DNA from: Acuticoccus sp965213555
GTDB lineage: Bacteria > Pseudomonadota > Alphaproteobacteria > Rhizobiales > Amorphaceae
Assembly (NCBI RefSeq): GCF_965213555.1
Contig: NZ_OZ243890.1
Location: 2,170,001-2,234,000, forward strand
Length of the DNA: 64,000 nt
Reading direction: 5' to 3'
The notes under the pieces are model-generated. The model did no database searches and was not told the origin of the DNA. It saw nothing but the letters and a program-made list of their open reading frames with translations. Positions within the stretch are counted from its first letter, which is position 1; each line of letters opens with the position of its first letter. This document shows, piece after piece, positions 34,127 to 43,010 of the stretch. Position numbers and translations under genes: made by a program.

Positions 34127-36043
34127 GTGACGATGGTACGCGAGGACCTGTGCGGCGACGGGGCCCAGCGACCCGTCGGCGGCGAGGCACAACGCGCGCG
34201 TTCGGCCGAGCGCGAGCGCACCGCCGAACGCAGCGGGACGCCGCCCGACCGGACGCCGGCGCTGACCTTCGGGCCGATCGTCGCCGCGCTCGCCGAGCTT
34301 TATCGACGCCTGCGGCCGACGCGCCGGCGCCAGCTCGCCGCGCTGTCCGTCCTGGTGGTTGCCGGCGCGCTCGCCGAGGTCGTCACCATCGCGGCCATCG
34401 TCCCGTTCCTCGCCCTCCTCGTCGGCCTCGACAAGTTGCCGGCGAACCCCGTGACCGACGTCCTCGCCGACCTTGCCGGCAGCGATCCCGGGTCGCTCGT
34501 CGTCGTCGCCGGCGCGGTGCTCGCGGTGGCGGTCGTCGTCACCGCGCTGTTCCAGCTCGCGCTGTCCATCGCGACCAAGGTGCTGACGTACCGCATCGGC
34601 CACGAGGTGAGCGTCGAGATCTACGCGCGCACGCTGAACCAGCCCTACGCACGCTTCATCGAGCGGAACACCAGCGAGGTGCTGGCGAGCGTCGACAAGA
34701 TCCACGCGGTGGTGATCGGCGTCATCCTGCCCGCGCTGCAGGCGATCACCGCGATGGCGGTGGCGACGGGCATCCTCGTCGTGCTCCTCGTCATCGAGCC
34801 GGTGGTGGCGGCCTGCGCCATCGTCTTCCTGGTGCCGACCTACGGCGGCCTCATGCTGCTGACACGGCCCCGCCTCATGCGCGCGTCGAGGGTCCTGTCG
34901 CGGACGTACGGGGCGCGGATCAAGGCGGTGCAGGAGGGGCTCGGCGGCATCCGCGACATCAAGATCGACCGCTCGCAGGCCCGCTTCATCGACGACTTCC
35001 GCAGGACGGACGGTGAGTTCCGCGGGGCGCAGATCGAGGCCGCGGTCATCGCCGAGGCGCCGCGGCGCCTCGTGGAGAGCGTCGGGATCGCGGTGATCGT
35101 CGTCGCGGCGGTCGTCATCAGCCTGGAGGGTGGGCAGGCGGCGACCGCGCTGCCTGTGGCGGGCGCCATGGCCTACGGGTTCCGCCGGCTCATGCCGCTG
35201 TTCCAGGACGTCTACCAGGCCCGCAGCGCGTTCTCCACCTACTCGGGCCTCCTCGTCGACGTGCTGGCCATGATGGACACGCCCGAGGAGCCGGCCGGGG
35301 AGGCCGACGCGGCGCCGCTGCCGTTCGACGAGGCGCTGGTGTGCCGCGCCGTCACGTTCACCTACCGCGGCGCGGCGCGACCGGCGCTCGACCGCATCGA
35401 CCTTCGCATCCCCCAGGGTGCGCGCATCGGCTTCGTCGGGCGCTCGGGCGCCGGCAAGAGCACCCTGGTGGACGTCCTCATGGGCCTCCTCGAGCCGGAC
35501 GCAGGGACGATCCTCGTCGACGGCGTCGCCCTCGACGGGGCGAGCCGCACGCGCTGGCAGGCGTGCATCGCCCATGTGCCGCAGTCGATCTACCTCGCCG
35601 ACGACACGGTGGCGGCGAACATCGCCTTCGGCGCACGCGGCGGCCCCCTCGACCTCGCCCGGGTGGAGGCGGCGGCGCGCGAGGCCGAGGTGCACGGCTT
35701 CGTGAGCTCGCTGCCGGACGGCTACGCGACCCGCGTCGGCGAGCGCGGCGTGCGCCTGTCGGGCGGGCAACGCCAGCGCATCGGCATCGCCCGCGCGCTC
35801 TACAGGCGCCCCACGCTCCTCATCCTCGACGAGGCGACGAGCGCCCTCGACGATGCCACGGAGGCGGCGATCATGCGCTCCATCGAGCGGCTCGGCCGCG
35901 ACATCACCATCCTCGCCATCGCGCACCGCGTCACGACGCTCAGCGCCTGCGACCGCCTCTATCGCCTGGAGGCCGGACGCATCGCCTTCGCCGGCGATTA
36001 CGACGCGCTCCTTGCCGAGCGCCAGGCCGAGGGCGCGGCATGA
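34127..36043 (+). CDS. MsbA-type ABC transporter, fused permease and ATPase
   Basis: 638-residue half-transporter that probably exports a lipid-linked sugar or glycan. A hydrophilic N-terminal stretch of about 50 residues precedes a six-helix membrane domain (about 65-345) and an ATPase domain (about 385-630). Walker A is GRSGAGKST, the Q-loop is VPQSIYLADD, the signature is LSGGQRQR and Walker B is LLILDEATSALDD. GTG at 34127 is preceded by GGGGGAG at ideal spacing; an upstream ATG at 33992 lacks one. It precedes the glycan operon on the same strand by 134 bases and is the obvious exporter for it. Confidence 0.9.
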   Translation: MTMVREDLCGDGAQRPVGGEAQRARSAERERTAERSGTPPDRTPALTFGPIVAALAELYRRLRPTRRRQLAALSVLVVAGALAEVVTIAAIVPFLALLVGLDKLPANPVTDVLADLAGSDPGSLVVVAGAVLAVAVVVTALFQLALSIATKVLTYRIGHEVSVEIYARTLNQPYARFIERNTSEVLASVDKIHAVVIGVILPALQAITAMAVATGILVVLLVIEPVVAACAIVFLVPTYGGLMLLTRPRLMRASRVLSRTYGARIKAVQEGLGGIRDIKIDRSQARFIDDFRRTDGEFRGAQIEAAVIAEAPRRLVESVGIAVIVVAAVVISLEGGQAATALPVAGAMAYGFRRLMPLFQDVYQARSAFSTYSGLLVDVLAMMDTPEEPAGEADAAPLPFDEALVCRAVTFTYRGAARPALDRIDLRIPQGARIGFVGRSGAGKSTLVDVLMGLLEPDAGTILVDGVALDGASRTRWQACIAHVPQSIYLADDTVAANIAFGARGGPLDLARVEAAAREAEVHGFVSSLPDGYATRVGERGVRLSGGQRQRIGIARALYRRPTLLILDEATSALDDATEAAIMRSIERLGRDITILAIAHRVTTLSACDRLYRLEAGRIAFAGDYDALLAERQAEGAA

Positions 36044-36177
36044 CCCCCATCGGATCAGCGCTGGTGCAACAGCGGTATGCCCAATTGTTGCCTTGATCGG
36101 TTCGGGGCGAGACGGTAGCTGCGGCGGAGTAGGTGAAGCGCAGAGACCTCGCGTTGTGCGGTCGTACGGGAGAGGAC

Positions 36178-36915
36178 ATGTCGCAGACCTCCGTCGTTCT
36201 CTTCGGCTCCCTCGGCCCGGCGGCGCAGTGTCTTGCGTGGCTGCTCGATCGCTCGGACGTGACCGTGCCGGCCGTCGTCTGTCGCGCAGGGCGCGCCGAC
36301 CGGGCGGAGGAGCGCGCCGTGGTCGACCTCGCGCGCGCCCGCGCCGTGCCGGTGGTCGCGCTGGAGGAGGTGCCGGAGGCCGACCTCGGGCTGAGCGTGC
36401 GCTTCCACCAGATCCTGCGGCGGCGTCACCTCGACAGGTTCGTCCGCGGGGTCGTCAACATGCACGGCGCGCCGCTGCCGGACATGCGGGGCTCCATGTG
36501 CGAGTGCGCCGCGATCCTTGAGGGCCGCCGCACGTTCGGCGTCAGCCTCCACATGATGGACGAGGGGGTCGACACCGGGCCGATCCTCGCGGTCGACCGC
36601 TTCGACGTGCCGCGGGATGCGACGGCGAAGTCGCTCCTCTCGGAGGCCAACCGGCGCGGCGTCGCGCTGGTGCGCGGGCACTTCGACGACATCCTCGCCG
36701 GTCGCCTCGAGGCACGGCCTCAGGCGCTCGCCGAGGGGCGCACGTACCGGGCCGCCGAGCTCCTCGCCGTCCGCGACGGCCCGATCCCGTGGCGCCGCAG
36801 CCGTCGCGACCGGCGGCGCCGCGCCTTCTTCTACTTCGAGGGCGCGCCGCAGGTCCCGCGGATCGCGACCCGGCTGCGCCAGCTCATCGTCCCCGCCGCG
36901 GCGCCGCAACCGTGA
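36178..36915 (+). CDS. Formyltransferase-family protein (sugar N-formyltransferase candidate)
   Basis: 245-residue protein with a formyl_trans_N fold. The catalytic triad is intact as Asn94 and His96 (VVNMHGAPLPDMRG) and Asp132 (HMMDEGVDTGPIL). The 38-residue Asn-to-Asp spacing equals that of Met-tRNA formyltransferase. It lacks the C-terminal domain that binds tRNA, so a small-molecule acceptor is expected. With two sugar aminotransferases downstream, the likely reaction is transfer of a formyl group from N10-formyltetrahydrofolate to an amino sugar, as in VioF or WbtJ; that is inference. It is the first gene of the overlapping operon, and AGAGG precedes its ATG. Confidence 0.85.
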   Translation: MSQTSVVLFGSLGPAAQCLAWLLDRSDVTVPAVVCRAGRADRAEERAVVDLARARAVPVVALEEVPEADLGLSVRFHQILRRRHLDRFVRGVVNMHGAPLPDMRGSMCECAAILEGRRTFGVSLHMMDEGVDTGPILAVDRFDVPRDATAKSLLSEANRRGVALVRGHFDDILAGRLEARPQALAEGRTYRAAELLAVRDGPIPWRRSRRDRRRRAFFYFEGAPQVPRIATRLRQLIVPAAAPQP

Positions 36916-37922
36916 CCGTCCTGAAGTTCGGCGTCATCGGCTGCGGGCAGATCGGCCGCCGTCACCTCGCGGCGATCGCGCAGGAGCCACGCGCCGCGCT
37001 CGTGGCACTGTGCGACACCGATCCTGCGGCGCTGTCGCGGTCGGGCGAGGCGTTCCCGGATGCCGCGGCCTACGACGATCCGCACGCCCTGATCGCCTCG
37101 CCGGACGTGGAGATCGTGTCCATCTGCGCCCCTCACCGCCAGCACCCAGCGCTGTCCATCGCCGCGGTGGAGGCGGGCAAGCACGTCCTTGTCGAGAAGC
37201 CCATGGCGCTCACCGTCGCCGACAGCCGCGCCATGACCGAGGCCGCGCGGGCGAACGGCGTCAAGCTCGTCGTCGTGAAGCAGAACCGGTTCAACGCCCC
37301 CGTTCGCCACGTACGGCGGGTGCTCGAGGAGGGCCGGCTCGGCCGCATCTTCATGGTGCAGGCCAACGTGTTCTGGAACCGCTACCGCGGGTACTACGCG
37401 GACTCGCCCTGGCGCGGCTCGCGGGCGGAGGAGGGCGGGGCGCTGCACACGCAGGTCAGCCACTTCCTCGACCTCATGGTGTGGTGGCTCGGCCCCGTCG
37501 CGGACGCGAGGACGATGCTCGCGACCCTCCACCACCACATCGAGATCGAGGACTGCGGCGTCTCCGCGCTGCGCTTCGAGTCCGGCGCGCTCGGGTCGCT
37601 CAACTGGTCGACGGCGGTCTACAACGTGAACTACGAGGGCTCGATCACGCTGATCGGCGAGACCGGCACCATCAAGGTCGGCGGCAAGTACCTCAACGAG
37701 ATCGTACATTGGGATGTCGCCTCGACGCCCCAGCCCGCGCCGGACACCGAGCCCGAGCGGCCCAACGACTACGGCGCCTACGTTGGCACCAGCGCCAACC
37801 ACGGCCGCCTGTTCGAGGAGGTGGCGCAGCACATCATCACCGCGCGCAGCGGCATCGTGGAGGGCGAGGAGGGCGTCGCCTGCATCGAGGCGATCGAGCG
37901 GATCTATGCCGGTGCTGGCTGA
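36912..37922 (+). CDS. Gfo/Idh/MocA-family sugar dehydrogenase
   Basis: 336-residue NAD(P)-dependent oxidoreductase. The Rossmann fold begins KFGVIGCGQIGRRHLAAIAQEP and the conserved EKP motif is at residues 95-97 (VLVEKPMALT). HTQVSHFLDLMVWWLG matches the substrate-binding C-domain. In the WlbA/WbpB pathways this family oxidises C3 of a UDP-sugar so a PLP enzyme can aminate it, and the aminotransferase gene two places downstream suggests the same here. GTG starts four bases inside the preceding gene's end. Confidence 0.88.
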   Translation: MTVLKFGVIGCGQIGRRHLAAIAQEPRAALVALCDTDPAALSRSGEAFPDAAAYDDPHALIASPDVEIVSICAPHRQHPALSIAAVEAGKHVLVEKPMALTVADSRAMTEAARANGVKLVVVKQNRFNAPVRHVRRVLEEGRLGRIFMVQANVFWNRYRGYYADSPWRGSRAEEGGALHTQVSHFLDLMVWWLGPVADARTMLATLHHHIEIEDCGVSALRFESGALGSLNWSTAVYNVNYEGSITLIGETGTIKVGGKYLNEIVHWDVASTPQPAPDTEPERPNDYGAYVGTSANHGRLFEEVAQHIITARSGIVEGEEGVACIEAIERIYAGAG

Positions 37923-38901
37923 AGGGACGCTCTACCGCGATCGCCCTGAGGACCGCCGGCCCGCGCCTTCGCTGTTCACCTCGCCCGGGTGGATCGCGGC
38001 CATCGAGGCGACCTACGGGGTGGACTTTCACTGCACGGGAGCGGCCGGCGGGGCGCAGGTCGTCTGCCTCTTCGACGACGCGCTCGGGCCGCGCATGGTG
38101 GCGCCGGCCTACGGCGACTACGCGGAGCGCTGCCCGGCCGAGGGGCTCGCCGGCCGCATCGCCTCGGTGCGCGACGCCTTCCCGGCCCACCCGCTGGCCG
38201 TCAAGGTCGCCGGTGAGGCCACCATCGACGCCCCGATCTCCCGCGACGCGCTGCTCCACGAGGTCCCCCTCGGCGAGGGCGACGGCGAGCCGAAGACCGC
38301 CTTCCTGCGGCTGGCGCGCCAGGCGGAGCGCGCGGGGTTGACCGTGACGGCGCGGACCGACGCGGCGGCCGTCGAGGACTTTTACGCCCTCTATGCGGCG
38401 CAGCGGCTGACGCGCTTCGGCCTCCTGCCGCAGCCGGTCGCCTTCTTCCGCCACGTGGCCGGGAACTTCTTCGGGTCGGGGGAGGGCGCGCTGTGGGAGG
38501 CGCGCGCCGACGGGCGGCCGGCAGCCTACCTGTTCATCCTCACCGTCGATGACGTTGCATATTACAAGTTCGGCTGTGCCGATCCTGACGCGCTCGGGTT
38601 GCGTCCCAACAACCTCCTGTTCCGCCACGTCCTCGACAGGGCGCGTGAGGAGGGGCGCATGCGGCTCGACCTCGGGCTCACGCCCTCGGGCAACGAGGGT
38701 CTGGCAAGGTTCAAGCGGTCCATGGGAGCTCGCGAGATGACGCTGCGCACCTTCTCGCTGCCGCCGCTTGACGGCGCGGCGCCGGACACCGGATCGCGCC
38801 GCGCGCTGCTCGGCGAGATCACCCGGACCGTCGTCGAGGGCGAACCCTCCGTCGAGGCCGCGTCCGCCTGTGGTGCGGCGCTCTACAGGTACTTCGCGTG
38901 A
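37906..38901 (+). CDS. FemAB/GNAT-type acyl- or aminoacyltransferase
   Basis: 331-residue protein of the Acetyltransf_6/FemAB-like group. The double-GNAT layout shows as LFTSPGWIAAIEATYG near the start and AYLFILTVDDVAYYKFGCADPDALGLRPNNLLFRHVLDRAREEGRMRLDLGLTPSGNEGLARFKRSMGA at about 205-275, a close match to the C-terminal half of the family. Members attach amino acids to peptidoglycan or acyl groups to sugars. In this operon, modification of an amino-sugar nitrogen is the natural guess. The ATG is 17 bases inside the previous gene; a GTG at 37912 is an alternative. Confidence 0.82.
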   Translation: MPVLAEGTLYRDRPEDRRPAPSLFTSPGWIAAIEATYGVDFHCTGAAGGAQVVCLFDDALGPRMVAPAYGDYAERCPAEGLAGRIASVRDAFPAHPLAVKVAGEATIDAPISRDALLHEVPLGEGDGEPKTAFLRLARQAERAGLTVTARTDAAAVEDFYALYAAQRLTRFGLLPQPVAFFRHVAGNFFGSGEGALWEARADGRPAAYLFILTVDDVAYYKFGCADPDALGLRPNNLLFRHVLDRAREEGRMRLDLGLTPSGNEGLARFKRSMGAREMTLRTFSLPPLDGAAPDTGSRRALLGEITRTVVEGEPSVEAASACGAALYRYFA

Positions 38902-40019
38902 GCGGGGCGGGGACCGTCACCGTTCCGCTGTTCGACCTCGCGGCCCAGCACGCCGCGCTGTCGCCCGCCCTCCAGGATGCGACGGCGGCGGTCGTCGAGG
39001 GCGGTGCGTTCATCGGCGGCGCGGCGGTGGAGGCCTTCGAGGCCGCGTTCGCGGACTACCTCGGTGCGGGCGAGGTGGTCGCCTGCGCCAACGGCACCGA
39101 CGCCATCGAGATCGCGCTCGAGGCGCTCGGCATCGGACCCGGCGACGAGGTGATCGTCCCGGCGATGACGTGGGTCGCGAGCGCCGAGGCGGTGGCGCGG
39201 GTCGGCGCCGTCCCCGTGTTCGCCGACGTGGTGACGGGCGAATGGACGCTCGACCCCGCGAGCGTCGAGGCCGTCCTCACCGAGCGCACCCGTGCGCTGA
39301 TGCCCGTCCACCTCTATGGCCGTCCCGCGGACATGGACGCGCTCACCGCCATCGCCGCCAAGCACGGGCTCGTCGTCGTCGAGGACTGCGCCCAATCCCA
39401 CGGCGCGATGCACGGCGGGCGGCACACCGGCACGCTCGGCGACGCGGGGACGTTCAGCTTCTTCCCCACCAAGAACCTCGGCGCGTGGGGCGACGGCGGT
39501 GCGATGGCGTTCCGCGACCCCGAGGTGGCGCGTCGGGCGCGCCTCATCGCGCACCACGGCCAGTCCGCGCGCCACACCCACGTCCTCGTCGGCCGCAACA
39601 GCCGGCTCGACGCGCTGCACGCGGCCGTCCTTGCCGTGAAGCTGCCGCGCCTCGACGGCTGGGTGGCGCGCAAGGAGGCGATCGCCGCGCGCTACCGCGA
39701 GGCCTTCGCCGACCTGCCGCTCGGCGTGCCCGAGCCCGCTCGCAACGGGCGCCACGGCTGGCACCTCTTCGTGGTCGACGCCGGAGCGTTGCGGGACGCG
39801 CTGCGCGACCACCTTGCGAAGGCGGGAGTCGGCACCGCGGTGCACTATCCGGCAGCGCTGCCCGATCAACCGTGCTTCGCACCCTACGTGCGCGGCACGG
39901 ACGCGACCCCGGTGGCGTGTGCGATGGCCGGCACGATCCTGTCCCTGCCGCTGACCGCCGAGCTGACGGACGATCAGGTGGCCACCGTGATCCGCGCGGT
40001 GCGGAGCGCTTCGGCGTGA
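38898..40019 (+). CDS. DegT/DnrJ/EryC1/StrS PLP-dependent sugar aminotransferase, first copy
   Basis: 373-residue aminotransferase that converts a keto-sugar nucleotide to the amino sugar. The PLP lysine is Lys192 in FSFFPTKNLGAWGDGGA. The N-terminus PLFDLAAQHAALSPALQDATAAVVEGGAFIGGAAVEAFEAAFADYLGA and VVEDCAQSHGAMHGG with the PLP-binding Asp are typical. The FFPTKNLG active site resembles the WbpE/WlbC/FdtB group, which works on C3 keto sugars after a Gfo/Idh dehydrogenase. Its GTG overlaps the upstream stop by four bases. Confidence 0.92.
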   Translation: MSGAGTVTVPLFDLAAQHAALSPALQDATAAVVEGGAFIGGAAVEAFEAAFADYLGAGEVVACANGTDAIEIALEALGIGPGDEVIVPAMTWVASAEAVARVGAVPVFADVVTGEWTLDPASVEAVLTERTRALMPVHLYGRPADMDALTAIAAKHGLVVVEDCAQSHGAMHGGRHTGTLGDAGTFSFFPTKNLGAWGDGGAMAFRDPEVARRARLIAHHGQSARHTHVLVGRNSRLDALHAAVLAVKLPRLDGWVARKEAIAARYREAFADLPLGVPEPARNGRHGWHLFVVDAGALRDALRDHLAKAGVGTAVHYPAALPDQPCFAPYVRGTDATPVACAMAGTILSLPLTAELTDDQVATVIRAVRSASA

Positions 40020-41167
40020 CCGTCCGCCTCGTCAAGTTCGACGTCGTCCACCCGGCCGAGTACCTCACCGCGAAGAAGGCCGAGCACGGCAGCCTCGAGG
40101 CGATGTCGCTCGAGGAGTACCGGCGCTGGCTGATCGGGCTGCGCAGCAACTATTCAGACTTCTACACGCACTGGCTGAACGAGGCAGGGGGGTGGGAGGC
40201 CGAGGAGTTCTTCCTCAACGACCCGTTGTTCCTGAAGAAGGTCGCCCGGGAGGTGTGGGGGGGTGCTGGTGCTGCGGCGCGCGAGGTGAAGCGTGCCGCA
40301 CGGACGCGGCTCCGGCGGCAGGGCTCGGCGATGGAGGACATCGTGCGCGCCTACCTCGCGGCACGCCCGGCGGACGTCGTGTTCGCGCGCTCGAACCCGA
40401 TGCCGAGCGGGTTCTGGCGCAGCGTCCCGTCGCTCGCCGTCAGCCGCCTGTCGGCGCGCATGCCGTCCGCCTGGCACCCAGAGCACTTCGACCTCCTGTT
40501 CGTCGACGACCCCGTGTTCAAGGCGTTCTTCGAGATGCACGGTGTGCCGACCAAGCTCAACCGCCAGGGGTTCGACCCGCGCGTCGCGGACGAGCTCGAG
40601 GCCCCGCGCGAGCGATACGAGGCGGTGTTCGTCGGGGGCCTCGGCGTGCGCAACTTCTCCCGCCGCACGGCGTTCGTCGCGGAGCTTGCCCGCCACACTC
40701 GAGTCGATTTCTGGGGTTATTGGTGGCAGGAGACCGGGCCGAAGGGGTCTATCGCCGACTGGCCCGACCTCGAGCAGACGTTCCATGGCCCCACGTCGGG
40801 GCTCGAGATGTATCAGATCTTTCGGGATGCCCGCATCGTGCTCAACGACTACGTCGACCTCGATGTGGCGTCCGGCATTGGCTACAATCAACGCATGTTC
40901 GAGGTGATGGGCGCGGGCGGCTTCCTGCTCACCCGCGCTGCGACGAACCTTGCGATGGACTTTCCTCCGAACGTGTTCGCCACGTACACCGACCTTGCCG
41001 ATTGCCTAGATAAAATTAGGTACTACGAAACCAACGAGGCGGAGCGCCGCGAGATGGCCGCTGTCGGCCAAGCCACGGTCCTGGAGCGTTACAGCTTCAG
41101 GGACATCGCGCTCGAGTTCGGCGGGGACGTAAGAGGGGCACTCGAAGGTCGGAGGGCGACGCGTTGA
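40016..41167 (+). CDS. CgeB-like glycosyltransferase (GT1/GT4 fold)
   Basis: 383-residue protein. The C-terminal 120 residues match glycosyltransferase group-1-like proteins of the CgeB kind: GLEMYQIFRDARIVLNDYVDLDVASGIGYNQRMFEVMGAGGFLLTR with the Glu of the E-x7-E pattern, then FATYTDLADCLDKIRYYETNEAERREM and ERYSFRDIALEF. The N-terminal half has HPEHFDLLFVDDPVFKAFFEMHGVPT. Donor and acceptor are unknown. The stretch around 40990-41030 is locally AT-rich compared with its neighbours. GTG start overlaps the preceding gene by four bases. Confidence 0.85.
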   Translation: MTVRLVKFDVVHPAEYLTAKKAEHGSLEAMSLEEYRRWLIGLRSNYSDFYTHWLNEAGGWEAEEFFLNDPLFLKKVAREVWGGAGAAAREVKRAARTRLRRQGSAMEDIVRAYLAARPADVVFARSNPMPSGFWRSVPSLAVSRLSARMPSAWHPEHFDLLFVDDPVFKAFFEMHGVPTKLNRQGFDPRVADELEAPRERYEAVFVGGLGVRNFSRRTAFVAELARHTRVDFWGYWWQETGPKGSIADWPDLEQTFHGPTSGLEMYQIFRDARIVLNDYVDLDVASGIGYNQRMFEVMGAGGFLLTRAATNLAMDFPPNVFATYTDLADCLDKIRYYETNEAERREMAAVGQATVLERYSFRDIALEFGGDVRGALEGRRATR

Positions 41168-42267
41168 ACGTCGAGGCGCGATCCCAACGGCTGCTGCGCG
41201 TCACCGAGCCCTACCTGCCGCCGCGCGAGGAGTACGAGCGGCACCTTGAGGGCATCTGGTCGCGAAGCTGGGTGACCAACGGCGGCCCCGTCGCGACGAA
41301 GCTCACCCACGAGCTGCGCGCGGTGCTGGGCGTGCCCCACGTCGAGCTCGCCTCGTCCGGGACCTCGGCGTTGCAGCTCGCCCTCGCGGCGCTCAAGGTG
41401 GCGGGCTCGGTCATCCTCACGCCCTACTCCTACCCAGCGACGCTGAACGCGGTGCTGTGGCAGGGCTGCACGCCGATCTTCGCCGACATCGAGCCCGGCA
41501 CGTTCGGCCTTGACCCAGCCGCCGTCGAGCGCGCGTTGACGCCGGACGTCACCGCGATCGTGGCGACCCACGCTTACGGCCTGCCCAACGACGTCGCCGC
41601 CCTCGCCGACGTCGCGCGACGCCATGGCCTCAAGGTGATCTACGACGCCGCGCATGCCATGGGGGGCACCCTCGACGGCCGCTCGCTCCTCGCCTACGGC
41701 GACGCGGCCGCGGTCAGCTTCCACGCCACCAAGATCTTCCACACCGTGGAGGGCGGGGCCGTGGTCGTCCACGACGCGGAGCATGCCGATGCGGTCCGCC
41801 TCCTTCGGGCCAACGGCGTGGACGGGGACCTCGTCCCGCTCACCGGGTTCAACGCCAAGATGAGCGAGCTCCATGCCGCCATGGGCCTTGCCATCCTGCC
41901 GCGGTTGGAGGCGCTGATCGCCGAGCGGCGGGCGCGCTTCGAGATGTACCGTGAGTGCCTCGTCGGGCTGCCGGTCCGCCTGTTGGAGCCCGAGGCGATC
42001 ACGGGGCTGTCCTGGAACTACCCTTACTTCCCGGTGGTGTTCGAGAACGCGTCGACGGTGCTGCGCGTCCAGGCTGCGCTGCGCGAGCAATCCATCGAGT
42101 CGCGCCGCTACTTCCGCCCGGCGATCAACACGCTCGAGCAGTCGCGCGGCGCGCCCTGCCCGGTGGCGGAGGAGTTGTGCGACCGTGCGCTGTGCCTGCC
42201 GTTCACCCCGTTCCTCAGCGCCGAGGAGGTGGCACGGGTCGCGGGCGGCGTGAGGGCGCAGGTGTGA
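41164..42267 (+). CDS. DegT/DnrJ/EryC1/StrS PLP-dependent sugar aminotransferase, second copy
   Basis: 367-residue aminotransferase, distinct from the first copy. The PLP lysine is Lys190 in VSFHATKIFHTVEGGAVV, a form typical of enzymes that aminate C4 of dTDP- or UDP-4-keto-6-deoxy sugars (VioA-like). LASSGTSALQLALAALKVAGSVILTPYSYPATLNAVLWQGCTPIFADIEPGTFGLD fits. It starts with TTG overlapping the previous stop by four bases (TTGA), one of two rare starts in the window. Having both a C3-type and a C4-type aminotransferase hints at two amino sugars or a diamino sugar. Confidence 0.92.
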   Translation: MNVEARSQRLLRVTEPYLPPREEYERHLEGIWSRSWVTNGGPVATKLTHELRAVLGVPHVELASSGTSALQLALAALKVAGSVILTPYSYPATLNAVLWQGCTPIFADIEPGTFGLDPAAVERALTPDVTAIVATHAYGLPNDVAALADVARRHGLKVIYDAAHAMGGTLDGRSLLAYGDAAAVSFHATKIFHTVEGGAVVVHDAEHADAVRLLRANGVDGDLVPLTGFNAKMSELHAAMGLAILPRLEALIAERRARFEMYRECLVGLPVRLLEPEAITGLSWNYPYFPVVFENASTVLRVQAALREQSIESRRYFRPAINTLEQSRGAPCPVAEELCDRALCLPFTPFLSAEEVARVAGGVRAQV

Positions 42268-43010
42268 GCGTCTGTGCCGCCACCGGAGGGGAGCGAGGGG
42301 CCGAGGGACCGAGGGTCGCCGTCATGCAGCCCTACTTCCTGCCCTCCCTCGTCTACTTCCACCTCGTCGCCGCGGCGGACGTGTTCGTGTTCTTCGACGA
42401 CGTGCAGTTCGTCACCAAGCGCTGGACGCATCGCAACCGCATCGTCGTCAACGGTGCCGAGCACGCCTTCACCGTGCCGCTCGCCGGACGCAGCCAGTCG
42501 AAGCGCCTCACCGAGATCCGCGTCCATCCGGACGAGTACCCACGTTGGCGCGACAAGTTCCTCGCCACGTGCGCGCAAGCTTATGCCGGAGCTCCGCGCG
42601 CGGACGAAGTGCTGCCCGGCCTTGCCGAGGTGCTCGCGGAGGAGGACGTCACCATCGCGGCGCTCGCCGAGCGCAGCGTGCGGTGGGCCGCCTCTCACAT
42701 GGGGCTTGCCCCGGGCTTCCTACGCTCGTCCGAGCTCGACTACGACCGCGAGGCGGGTCGCGCCGGGAAGATCGTGTCCCTGTGCGAGGCCATCGGCGCT
42801 CGGGACTACGTCAACGCCGCCGGCGGGCGGGCGCTCTACGACGACGCGGACTTCGCCCCGAGCGGTATCGCGCTTCGCTTCATCGAGCCGGAGCCGTTGC
42901 CTGCGCCCTACGGCGCGGCCTCGGTGCTCCACGCGATGATGCACCTGTTGCCCACCGCGCTCGCCGACCTTGCCGGCCGCTACCGGATCGCTGCCAAGGA
43001 GGCCGCATGA
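42264..43010 (+). CDS. WbqC-family protein
   Basis: 248-residue WbqC-like protein. The family signature is clear: VAVMQPYFLPSLVYFHLVAAADVFVFFDDVQFVTKRWTHRNRI and the C-terminal GIALRFIEPEP with LHAMMHLLP. WbqC genes are found in O-antigen and flagellin-glycan loci that contain amino sugars, and a role in acylating or amino-acylating the sugar has been suggested. I do not know of proof for this subgroup. A GTG or ATG nearer MQPYF would drop 17-20 residues and is possible. Confidence 0.9.
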   Translation: MSVCAATGGERGAEGPRVAVMQPYFLPSLVYFHLVAAADVFVFFDDVQFVTKRWTHRNRIVVNGAEHAFTVPLAGRSQSKRLTEIRVHPDEYPRWRDKFLATCAQAYAGAPRADEVLPGLAEVLAEEDVTIAALAERSVRWAASHMGLAPGFLRSSELDYDREAGRAGKIVSLCEAIGARDYVNAAGGRALYDDADFAPSGIALRFIEPEPLPAPYGAASVLHAMMHLLPTALADLAGRYRIAAKEAA

